This document shows, piece after piece, positions 11,954 through 22,350 of a DNA stretch of 64,000 bases (positions are counted from its first letter, which is position 1; the number at the start of each line of letters is the position of its first letter). The notes under the pieces were generated by a model that saw only the letters and a list, made by a program, of their open reading frames with translations, did no database searches and was not told the DNA's origin. Origin of the DNA: Bimastos eiseni (taxonomy: Eukaryota > Annelida > Clitellata > Crassiclitellata > Lumbricidae); NCBI GenBank assembly GCA_959347315.1, contig OY365811.1, positions 30,207,904-30,271,903 on the forward strand, written 5' to 3'. A program made the position numbers and the translations under genes.

Positions 11954-13808
11954 TGAGTGAGTGAGTGAGTGAGTGAGTGAGTGAGTGAGTGAGTGAGTGA
12001 GTGAGTGAGTGAGTGAGTGAGTGAGTGAGTGAGTGAGTGAGTGAGTGAGTGAGTGAGTGAGTGAGTGAGTGAGTGAGTGAGTGAGTGAGTGAGTGAGTGA
12101 GTGAGTGAGTGAGTGAGTGAGTGAGTGAGTGAGTGAGTGAGTGAGTGAGTGAGTGAGTGAGTGAGTGAGTGAGTGAGTGAGTGAGTGAGTGAGTGAGTGA
12201 GTGAGTGAGTGAGTGAGTGAGTGAGTGAGTGAGTGAGTGAGTGAGTGAGTGAGTGAGTGAGTGAGTGAGTGAGTGAGTGAGTGAGTGAGTGAGTGAGTGA
12301 GTGAGTGAGTGAGTGAGTGAGTGAGTGAGTGAGTGAGTGAGTGAGTGAGTGAGTGAGTGAGTGAGTGAGTGAGTGAGTGAGTGAGTGAGTGAGTGAGTGA
12401 GTGAGTGAGTGAGTGAGTGAGTGAGTGAGTGAGTGAGTGAGTGAGTGAGTGAGTGAGTGAGTGAGTGAGTGAGTGAGTGAGTGAGTGAGTGAGTGAGTGA
12501 GTGAGTGAGTGAGTGAGTGAGTGAGTGAGTGAGTGAGTGAGTGAGTGAGTGAGTGAGTGAGTGAGTGAGTGAGTGAGTGAGTGAGTGAGTGAGTGAGTGA
12601 GTGAGTGAGTGAGTGAGTGAGTGAGTGAGTGAGTGAGTGAGTGAGTGAGTGAGTGAGTGAGTGAGTGAGTGAGTGAGTGAGTGAGTGAGTGAGTGAGTGA
12701 GTGAGTGAGTGAGTGAGTGAGTGAGTGAGTGAGTGAGTGAGTGAGTGAGTGAGTGAGTGAGTGAGTGAGTGAGTGAGTGAGTGAGTGAGTGAGTGAGTGA
12801 GTGAGTGAGTGAGTGAGTGAGTGAGTGAGTGAGTGAGTGAGTGAGTGAGTGAGTGAGTGAGTGAGTGAGTGAGTGAGTGAGTGAGTGAGTGAGTGAGTGA
12901 GTGAGTGAGTGAGTGAGTGAGTGAGTGAGTGAGTGAGTGAGTGAGTGAGTGAGTGAGTGAGTGAGTGAGTGAGTGAGTGAGTGAGTGAGTGAGTGAGTGA
13001 GTGAGTGAGTGAGTGAGTGAGTGAGTGAGTGAGTGAGTGAGTGAGTGAGTGAGTGAGTGAGTGAGTGAGTGAGTGAGTGAGTGAGTGAGTGAGTGAGTGA
13101 GTGAGTGAGTGAGTGAGTGAGTGAGTGAGTGAGTGAGTGAGTGAGTGAGTGAGTGAGTGAGTGAGTGAGTGAGTGAGTGAGTGAGTGAGTGAGTGAGTGA
13201 GTGAGTGAGTGAGTGAGTGAGTGAGTGAGTGAGTGAGTGAGTGAGTGAGTGAGTGAGTGAGTGAGTGAGTGAGTGAGTGAGTGAGTGAGTGAGTGAGTGA
13301 GTGAGTGAGTGAGTGAGTGAGTGAGTGAGTGAGTGAGTGAGTGAGTGAGTGAGTGAGTGAGTGAGTGAGTGAGTGAGTGAGTGAGTGAGTGAGTGAGTGA
13401 GTGAGTGAGTGAGTGAGTGAGTGAGTGAGTGAGTGAGTGAGTGAGTGAGTGAGTGAGTGAGTGAGTGAGTGAGTGAGTGAGTGAGTGAGTGAGTGAGTGA
13501 GTGAGTGAGTGAGTGAGTGAGTGAGTGAGTGAGTGAGTGAGTGAGTGAGTGAGTGAGTGAGTGAGTGAGTGAGTGAGTGAGTGAGTGAGTGAGTGAGTGA
13601 GTGAGTGAGTGAGTGAGTGAGTGAGTGAGTGAGTGAGTGAGTGAGTGAGTGAGTGAGTGAGTGAGTGAGTGAGTGAGTGAGTGAGTGAGTGAGTGAGTGA
13701 GTGAGTGAGTGAGTGAGTGAGTGAGTGAGTGAGTGAGTGAGTGAGTGAGTGAGTGAGTGAGTGAGTGAGTGAGTGAGTGAGTGAGTGAGTGAGTGAGTGA
13801 GTGAGTGA
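11954..13808. repeat. Perfect (GTGA)n microsatellite, 1855 bp
   Basis: About 464 uninterrupted copies of the tetranucleotide GTGA/TGAG with no visible substitution. On the minus strand it is stop-free and reads as an endless Ser-Leu-Thr-His, which is not a protein gene. It lies in intron 2 of the host gene. Confidence 0.98.
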
Positions 13809-14009
13809 ATAAGCACGAAAGCTGAACGGCAGAAAGCTGTCAATTAGTTGGATAACCAGTAAGAACAGGTTTTAGCGAATAAGTACGTTACCCATTAGGT
13901 AAGAAAGTAAGTACGGAAGGAACTAATCAAGCATTGTAGCAAATAAGTACCAGTACCTAAGTACCTAAGCGATTGTGCAATTAATCGTAATCGCCAGCTC
14001 CCAAATCCT

Positions 14010-14132
14010 ATATATATGTATATATACATATATATACATATATATACATATATATATACATATATATATGTATATATATACATATATATATACATATATA
14101 TATATATGTATATATATACATATATATATACA
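14010..14132. repeat. (TA)n/(TATATACA)n microsatellite
   Basis: Alternating TATATACATATA units, stop-poor on the minus strand. Confidence 0.9.
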
Positions 14133-14134
14133 GT

Positions 14135-14815
14135 CAAACTGAGGGAGCCAGATATTAGCAATCGCTGGTCGAGAATGTATGTCCTCACGTAACTATAGGA
14201 ACGTATTTGAATAAATAAGTTAGGAGAAATGTTTTCATAGTGTGCGATCAAGTCAGTTACAACATAGACAATAAATTATTGGGAGGCAATTAGTGACACA
14301 ACGTTCAAATTTACGAATAATAATTATAGGTAAAATCTCTCGAGACCTGAGATCGGTCACTGAACCATGAAATCCGCTACAGAAATGAGTTGACCCGTCA
14401 CCTAAGTAATAACTGTGTTTCTGTTGCAATAATTGACCAAATGAACCTTGCTGCATGAATCTTACGATTATCCTACTAGCAAATAGCGAATATAGGGACC
14501 TATTGGAGTTTCGGTTACAGATCTGACAGATAGGCTTAAATTTTTTATTTGAAAAGATCTGGAGATTTGGAAGCTAAGGATGAACGATTGAGGCTATGCG
14601 AACAGATGGATTCAAACAGACAGATCAATGAAGAGTGTCCTTGACCAACGGACGGACGGATACACGAACGGATACACCGATGGATCGATGGAAAGACGCA
14701 TGGATGGAAGGACGAACGAACGCATTTCGTGGAGTTGTAAGCGGGTCGTTTATGGGCCAATCACCATTTTGTTTTATTAGTTTGGTTGTCGTGCATCGTT
14801 AGAGTGACGCGAGAC
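14135..14815. other. Intron 2 segment, nothing recognised
   Basis: AT-rich with a short GGACGGAC tract near 14650; no gene, motif or repeat boundary seen. Confidence 0.5.
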
Positions 14816-14817
14816 TG

Positions 14818-15062
14818 ATGGTCAGTGGTCAGTGGTCAGTGGTCGCTGGTCATCTGCTGGCAGCCAGATGACCTGTATAATGACCAACTGGACAGATATG
14901 CTGACCATTGTGCGTGCTCTACATACAGATGACGTCCGGTATTGACGCTGACCGGTCGGTGTCCAGTCGCCGAGTGGACGGAGATCGATGTCACGGTACA
15001 GTGGTCAGTCATTGGTCAGTCATTGGTCAGTCATTGGTCAGTCATTGGTCAGTCATTGGTCA
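14818..15062 (+). repeat. GGTCAGT minisatellites
   Basis: Tandem GTCAGTG at 14820-14850 and five units of GGTCAGTCATT at 15003-15058. Confidence 0.85.
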
Positions 15063-15119
15063 CTCTGGCAGGAATCGATCTGAAGCACCTATGCCACAGA
15101 TCTCGCGGCAAGAAATGTG

Positions 15120-16110
15120 AGTGTGAGAGGTAGAGTGTGACAGACAGACAGATAGACATACATACAGAGAGAAAGACAGACAGACATACGCTAAGCAGGA
15201 GACAGAGACAATCAGAAACACTGACGGAAGGCAGACGGACAAAAACAAAGACACAGAGCGATACGGGATAAATGACGAGAGCTTTGTAAGGGACCTTTGG
15301 GGCATAAATTACCCCAGCACCGATTCCTTCTCCTCAGGGCACCACCCAATGAGTGAATCAACCTCCCTCTCTTAGGAGACGGAGTTTGGCAAATGTTGTC
15401 GACCGGTCGCCCAACTATTAATCAGAAGACGAGATTTCATTCACGCTGTTCACATCCGTCGACCGCCAGTCACTCCCCCTCAGCTTCACCCATTAGATTA
15501 TGTAGCGCCCCTGCTGCCGGTCGTTGGCGGAGTCCATGCCAGGCGACGGAATTTTAGCCTCGAGCGGTCGGTGATGATAGAGCGCCAATGAGAGAGGATT
15601 AAAGGAGGACGAGGAAGGGAGAGACCGTTGGAGGCAGAGAGAGAGGGAGAGAAAGAGAGACAGACAGATAGATAGACAGACAGACAGAGAGCGAGAGAGA
15701 GAGAACGAGAGAGAGAGTGTAAGTTGGAGAAAGACAGACGAAAATATAGAAAATTTGGAATGGATTGAGAGGGACAAAGAGAAGAAGACGAACAAAGAGG
15801 CAGAAAGATAGAATGGAAGATGGTAATTTTGGAAAGAAACGGACCGACGGACTAACCGACAAGAGGATAAAATAATCAGACATATGGACTTGCAGACGGA
15901 TGGACGAAAATACAAACAGACAGGTGTGGACTTATACATGTATACTGCACGGTTGAAGTAACAGAAAGTAAGGAGACGAAATAACAGGCGACTAGTGACA
16001 AACATACCAATGGAACCAAGCATACAGCAAAGCAGCAATGGGCACAGATAGGGATAGACGGACAAATGAAGGGACGGAAAAATGAACGAGAGGACGAAGA
16101 AAGACCGAAG
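15120..16110. repeat. GACA/GAGA-rich purine tracts
   Basis: GACAGACA runs at 15140-15190 and 15655-15690, GAGAGAGA at 15640-15720, and purine-rich sequence to 16110. Minus-strand open frames here are compositional. Confidence 0.7.
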
Positions 16111-16114
16111 GAAT

Positions 16115-18050
16115 TTCACACACGCAAGTTATTATATATGGGCCCTATATAAGGATGTCCAGAAAATATTTTCTTTTAGAAAGGCTTTTTTGGTGGTAAA
16201 TAATTTAAGATAATAAATGTCAATTTTATGTGACAACATTAATTTTGGGTATACAATGGGTCTAACAAGCTAATAGAAATATAGTACAAAATGCCCGCAA
16301 AAATACTCATTTTGTTCATCAGTAAATAATTCATGATTAGATTCTTGTTTCAATTCATCGGTACTAGTCTGTTAATTCACTTTTGGGGTGAATAACCAGA
16401 CCAGTACCAATCCATTTTCATTATGAACAAGTGTATCATAATCTGCAGAATGCTCCTTTCTAATGCCTTAATACAGGTCTTTGACAGCGATCCAAATGTG
16501 TGTTAGAACTTCGGATATTATTTTGTCGAGAAGCGAACTGTAAATTATAAGCTCAGAGCATTGTTATGGTCTAATTGAGTGTGGCAATTCAGGTTTTGTC
16601 TGACGATATTCTGTCTCTGTTTGCAAGCCAAGTAGATTGCTTATAATTATACGATAACCAATGACGGTGACTCCATTAGCGTTCAAATTCGCTGTTGTCT
16701 GTCTCGCGCCTGACAAAGATGGTCTATAATAATATTAATAATTTTTCCGTTTATTTTCAAACTGACAACTCCATTCGTTGACTTCACTATCCGTTGAAAT
16801 GTTCTGCCTGTGGTGAAGCTGCTGTCGAGAAATTTGAAATAAAAGCATCATAGTTTTTGCATTTAAAAAAATGGATTCGTCAGAGGCAAAAGAGCTAATT
16901 ATGGCTATTTTAATTTGATTTCCTAATATAAATGGACTAAAGCAAATGCGCTCCAATTGAAACCATTAATGTGTCTAACTGGATCTCACACAAATTTGAT
17001 TTGTCAGACTCTACTTCATTACTCTGATTTGGTACTAGTACCAAATCTGTCAACTTTCTTTGTTAAAATCCTTACCACTCCTGAGGCCACTGTGAGCGAC
17101 CAAATTTAGTGCGTTTGATATGATAATTGGAGGGGTAAGGGTTAAACAGAAATAGTTCGATGTTTTTTCTTGGAAACGGATGTGTTCTGGTGACCCTTCT
17201 AGTGGTGGGGCAATATCAATTAAGCTCTGGCGATAGTTATGAGCCTGGCTTATTCTGAGCGAGGAAGACATCTAACAGAACCCATGCAGGAGATTTGGAC
17301 TATATTCGAACGTCATCTGCCAGCAGCAGGTAACGACCAGATTCAGCATTCACTGGTTATGGCCACAGACAGAAGGCTGAACTTGCGAATTGTCCGGAAA
17401 ACAGTACTGACGCTGGTCTCAAACCCGTTGGAGATAAGCGCGCCCAATTCAAGATATCTAACCCAAGGTGGTGCCAATGAAGTGTTCTGAAACGAGGGAG
17501 GCCTGTCAGTTATATCACTATAAACACTGCAATCAAAATTATATATAAGCAAAATATGTCGATCTTCTTCTCGCAGTTTCTAAAAGTCTTCTGTGGATGA
17601 CAAAGAAACTTGTGCTGTATTCTCGTGTGCCGAGTCCGTAACACTGCTACCATTATTACTGCCTACTACGCAGCTACATATATTGCACTATAAATGTAAT
17701 ATATGTAAATGGATGGTGTGATGCATGCAATTGAGTAATCCAATTTCTATCTCAGCGCCGGGTTATCATAATGATACTCACAACACCTACATGTATAGGC
17801 CTATCGATGATCGCAAAAATATGGCTGGTTTTGATCACAATTAATTTTATTGAGAAAGCTGTATGAATTGATTTTATTTAGATTTTATGTTCAGCAGAAA
17901 CCTTCACTCATTCAGTCCCTTCGAACCCGATTAATATTCAGTAATTCTTAATTATATCTTTAAAGATCGTTGTAGCTCGTCTATAAGCGTTCCTCAAACG
18001 TTACTCAATAAAATAACCAGACATGAACGCGTATGAACTCGCTAAATCCA
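16115..18050. other. Intron 2 segment, nothing recognised
   Basis: Mostly unique AT-rich sequence. Short frames at 16735-16956 and 17239-17552 show no family motif or splice context. Confidence 0.5.
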
Positions 18051-18065
18051 CCCTTTCCCATAATA

Positions 18066-18155
18066 TTGTTGGGGTGCCAATCCCAAGTCTGGGGAAAGGA
18101 GGGCGACGCTTTTCATCCTTTTATGACAGGGTCGTTAAACAACAGCGAACCATAG
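18066..18155 (+). mobile_element. SINE-like tail copy
   Basis: GGGTGCCAATCCCAAGTCTG, GGAGGGCGACGCTTTT and GGTCGTTAAACAACAGCGAA. It is collinear with 168-262 and 58245-58340. Confidence 0.6.
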
Positions 18156-18300
18156 AGCTGCACGAATGCGTTTTATCGTGAAATCGTCAGTAAAGACGGC
18201 TTTAAATGTAGACTCTAATACTCTATGTCATTTACATCACCCCGTTTGGGATATTATGATCACGATTACGCTTAGTGATAATACAATAGTATATATTCAT

Positions 18301-18615
18301 TCATGATTCATTCATTATGATCATTTATATAGCGCTCCTTCAAGAAACCTACTCAGGAGCTCGCGCTCCCAGCCCAGCCCAGCCACGACTGTCTTGAGGG
18401 ACTTGTAAAAACTTGACGGTTGGGCCACGAGCAAAGAGCGAAGTTCACGTGGGAGATCATTCCACAATGAAGGGCCCGCAACCGAGAAAAAACGGCGCTG
18501 CCTAATAGCCATAAATACTTCTCCTTCATGAACACAATAGTAGGACCTAAATAATTTGAACAACATGGGTTTTAAGCGGGCTATAAAACGCGTTGTCTGA
18601 GTTAGAACCACTAGC
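18301..18615 (-). pseudogene. CR1/L2-like LINE C-terminus and 3' end
   Basis: A 96-codon minus-strand frame contains RRFFSVAGPSLWNDLPRELR and SFYKSLKTVV, the conserved C-terminal block of CR1/L2-type LINE ORF2. It ends in GGAGCGCTATATAAATGATC followed by an AATG-rich tail, the same 3' end as many short copies in this window. Confidence 0.75.
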
Positions 18616-18639
18616 CTACGTGTTAACCTATAATGCTTA

Positions 18640-19682
18640 TTAACAAATTAACAACAACATATTGTATCTAGATGTAGGCCCTACTTGCTTCCTTTTTGAA
18701 TCTGCGATATAGCTTCACTGACACAGCAACATTATTCAAAACGTTCTACCAGTCCACAACCCTTTCTGTACTAATGTTCCTTCCGATTTTTCTTAAATGA
18801 TTTATAAACTCTGTCCTCGAGTTCCTCGAAATGCCTTATGTGGTGCTAATTCAAAAGAACCTCCCCTATTCAGGGATAATCCTTTAGGCTTCAAGTGTAT
18901 CTCCTCTACTCCTCCTTCCTTCTAAAGTTCATAGTCAACGCCTCTTCAACCTTTCTCCATAGCTCAAATTCATGCACTCCCAAATAATTTTTAGCCCTTC
19001 TTCGTGCGCGTATAGTAGAGTGCAAACTAGAAATACCGTTGTCGTTGAACTGGTTATAAATGACGAGCTCTCAACCCGTGACAAATGTCAGATCGTTAAA
19101 AAATTTGTTGACTTCGACGTGCGATTCAACTGCACTGGCGCTCTTCTCTGGTTTCATCCATTAAGTTTCTATTTAATGTTAATAACTGGAAAAATACTTA
19201 CCTTACACGATGCATAACTCATCCGCGTCAATATTTAAATGTATACATATCAATATTTATACGTATTATTAGCCGCATGTATGACATCATTTGAAGTTAT
19301 TTACAACAACACAGGATGCAGTAACGTTTGCGCTGCATATTAGTAAGGTCAAACTTATCTGCATGCGACGGACGCAACAGCAGCACGGATGCAGTAATGT
19401 TTGCGCAAAAGCCGGTGGTGATTCCGGTGAATAAGTGAAACGTTCAAGTATGGCCGACAGACACACACGTGAGTGACGTGACTCAGGTAATTATTATTGA
19501 TGATTATACTCATCAAGGCTCAACGACTCTGTATCAACTCGACGGTCTCGTCCTAACAGTCTGCTGAATGCCCGTTCAATTGTTAACTTCGAAAGTCATC
19601 GACACAGATCACATAACATAGTCATGATAGTGCACTAAAGAATGATGTAGCTGTAGACTCTGTTGAGTATTGATTTTGTCAC
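18640..19682. other. Intron 2 segment next to exon 2
   Basis: Unique-looking sequence. The words GCAACAG and GGATGCAGTAA recur at 19315 and 19387, a short imperfect repeat. No gene seen. Confidence 0.5.
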
Positions 19683-19824
19683 CTGTTGGCGAAGAGGAAA
19701 TAGTCACGATGCTGGTCGATGCAGGTGCCTTTTGTTGTGACGAGACCGTCACGAATGATGACGTTTCCAAGTCCGCTCTGGAAGTAACGACCTTTCCAAT
19801 CAGACGGAAATTTACAGCGGGCCC
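19683..19824 (-). CDS. Exon 2: N-terminal DUF7044-like domain
   Basis: This 142-base exon runs from acceptor TTTCCAG to donor CAG|GTGACA. It codes for 46 full codons, with two bases before and two after. The peptide includes CKFPSDWKGRYFQSG and, further on, TTKGTCIDQHRDYFLF. The C-x-FP-x2-W-x-G-x2-FQ-x-G motif, then a TTKGTC motif and an aromatic end, is the signature I associate with the extracellular N-terminal domain called DUF7044. The reading frame is open upstream only by chance. The exon boundary is set by the acceptor and by the phase match to exon 1. The surrounding kilobase on each side shows no other coding signal. The domain's biochemical role is not known. Confidence 0.82.
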
Positions 19825-20925
19825 CTGGAAACAGACCGAAGGACAAAGACGCATAAAGGCCGAAGGACAAAGATACGTAAAGACATACGCCAAAAGAATG
19901 TATATCCGGCATAGTCACTGGCAAAAAAGTATTTGCGAGCGTCATCATCGATGTCATCACCTTCTCTATCGTTTGGTCATATTTACGACCATTGCTATAA
20001 TGGTCGTGATCATCATCAGCACCAATATCATCAGTGCAGAATTATCTTCGTCGTCATCATCATCGTTACAGTCAAAGAGTGTTCTTCAGCCTATGGTCAA
20101 TCACACGCCGCTAAGAATAAATCGACTGAGAATACCCGACTAAGTTCATGAACTCAAAAGATACTACAAATAAATAAATAAATCCACGAAGTTTTGCAAT
20201 CGAAAGCTAGACAGATCAGGTCAGGCTGGCAAAGCCGCACTTGGGTAATGACCAACGCCAGTAGGCCTACACTGGGTGGTGGACCTAGTAGAAGCAATGA
20301 CCATTCGACGCTCAGGATCACATTTTTCAATCAGCTGATCACTGACGCAGCCTTGAATGTTATTATTGAACCTTTACAATAATCATAGGAGCCTGGATTT
20401 ATACAATAAAGTGAAAATCCAAATGTTCTTATTATAATGTGATGCATTAAAAAATATTACAAGCATTGGAAAGAAATGTATACACAGATTGTATATAAGT
20501 CATTTTCCTGTCCAGAAAGAGCCTTTCGCGCAGGCCACACTAATAGTCCCCACCGTCACACTCGCGATTATTTCTTGCTCTTGTAGTAATTCATCCGACT
20601 GTAGCCCTTGGCAATAACAATCGCTCAATTACATGTACATTGATGACAGAACTTGATGGCAAGAAGGAAGCAGAAGGGGCGCAAGGGTGTTGCAGTGCGA
20701 GGATTGGTCATCTCTCTGTCACCCTTAACCGCGTGCAGTGCATTCATTTGGGACCATCAGTCGCGATAAAAAGAATACTGTCTAACAAAAAGCTAAGATA
20801 GTTTATCACTATTAGAATTTATAGGACATTTATAGTTCATAATGGTAATGTACATTTATATAATTGTGTGTACAAGGGCGAGACAGATAGGTAACGGTCG
20901 GAAAGATAAGAGTTGTATGGTCACC
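19825..20925. other. Intron 1 segment next to exon 2
   Basis: Contains a 20-bp near-duplicate (GGCCGAAGGACAAAGA type) at 19830-19880 and a short TCATCA run. No gene seen. Confidence 0.5.
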
Positions 20926-20938
20926 AGACAGTGTCTCG

Positions 20939-20958
20939 GTCTCGAGACGTCTCGAGAC
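20939..20958. repeat. Perfect 20-bp palindrome
   Basis: GTCTCGAGACGTCTCGAGAC equals its own reverse complement and sits at the left end of the GTCTCG-rich zone. Confidence 0.85.
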
Positions 20959-21437
20959 AGTTTTTTTAGTGTCTCAGTCTAAGAAGCATGTTGTCTCGGT
21001 CTCGGTCTCGCAGTAGTGTCTCGAATTTTAAGAAACTGTCTTGAAGTGAAAGTCTTGTTCTGTCTCGAAAAAGCGGTCTCGATAAGTTTCGCGTTAACTG
21101 TCTTAAAATCTTGCGCTACAAACTGAAACCAGAATCTAGGAGAAACGGTAATTCTGGTTAACGCGCGAGTCACATAATACTGAAATCAATTCGATTATCT
21201 TAAAGTGGAAAAATGTCTAGGAGAGAACTTGAAATTCTTATGAAGTTTGCGTTTAAGCAATTTGAAGTTATTGACAAAACAGTAGCTGTTTGCCGTTTGT
21301 CATTGCTATAAAACCACCATAACCGAAACGATCGGAACATCTTCGAGTTTCTAGTTTGGTATCTAGCATCGCATTTGCTTGTTTAAAATCGTCTAGAATA
21401 TTTCAGACGTGTGTAAAAAGGTTTTATTTATGGTTCC

Positions 21438-22260
21438 AGGGGCTTTCACCTCCGGACGTTTCACCTCCGGACGTTTCACCTCTTGGGGCTTTCACCTCCG
21501 GACGTTTCACCACCGGACGGTTCACCTTTAGGGGCTTTCACCTCTAGGGGCTTCACCTCCTGAAGATTGCTTAATTTATAGACATGTAAAGTGAAATTTC
21601 GATGGGGATTGTCATTGAATTGTACATAAATAATATATAACATGCAAAGCAAATTTATTTAGCGTAGGCATAAGCAATGAACTGTAAATAGACACAATAA
21701 GGAAAGAATTAGATGTTATTCCTATTCCGTAATCGCAATAACCTCGATTTACGGTCCGTGAGAAGCCATTATAATTATTAAATGTCTCAGACATTCTGAA
21801 CAGTTAGCTTTCACCTCTGATTTGCTACTTTTTTTGATTGATATAAGTTTATTTAACGACGCATCCATAACAGCGATGATATGCGTGATTTGCTACTTCT
21901 GAGATTGGATGCTTATATAGGCTTTGCTAAACACTGCACTGCAGAAAATCTATTTACTCTAGACCTATATACTTATTAGTGTCACGATAGTCGCATTGTA
22001 TGCGCATCAAGTGGTGTATGAATAAATCTTGTGCGTTAGCCTATTTGAATGTTTGCATACCTTGCATCCGAAATGCCGTATTGCAATAACTGTGACATTC
22101 TATAACATTTTGCTTATTAGTGTCATGGTAATCGCATTGTTTGCGCGTCAGTCTTTAATTTGAGAGTTGATGTGAAAGCCCCTAAAGGTGAAAGCCCCTA
22201 GAGGTGAAAGCCCCTAGAGGTGAATCGTCCGGTGGTGAAACGTCCGGAGGTGAAAGCCTC
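21438..22260. mobile_element. Foldback-like DNA element with repetitive inverted arms
   Basis: The left arm (21438-21560) and right arm (22171-22260) are inverted copies of one another. Both are built from 14-16 bp units such as TTTCACCTCCGGACG and GGGGCTTTCACCTCTA. Reading inward from either end gives the same order: two or three CCGGACG units, then CTTTAGGGG or CTCTAGGGG units. About 600 bp of unique DNA lie between, interrupted by the 55-bp LINE copy. No transposase frame is visible and I could not find a target-site duplication. Arms of degenerate subterminal tandem repeats are typical of foldback elements; the class assignment is inferred. Confidence 0.65.
21831..21885 (-). mobile_element. 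55-bp dead-on-arrival copy of the same LINE
   Basis: The reverse complement matches the last 48 or so bases of the LINE at 22396-25668 (GATGCGTCGTTAAATAAAC and flanks), ending in TTATATCAATCAAAAA. It is flanked by a perfect 13-bp duplication, TGATTTGCTACTT, at 21818-21830 and 21886-21898. So it is an independent insertion, truncated almost to its tail. It sits inside the foldback element. Confidence 0.85.
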
Positions 22261-22350
22261 TGATACCTTCTTAATACTCTTCAGAAGATAGGCCGAAGAA
22301 GAGATATTGAAAAAGATAAAACGCGGCAATATAAAAACCGTTCTCGGGAA

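Noticed and set aside
11927..13843. 638-codon minus-strand frame of repeated SLTH
   Set aside because: Entirely (TCAC)n simple repeat; stop-free by composition, with no start context, splice sites or sequence diversity.
15493..16119. 208-codon hydrophobic minus frame
   Set aside because: Purine-rich strand read backwards gives Ser/Leu/Phe-rich low complexity; no family motif.
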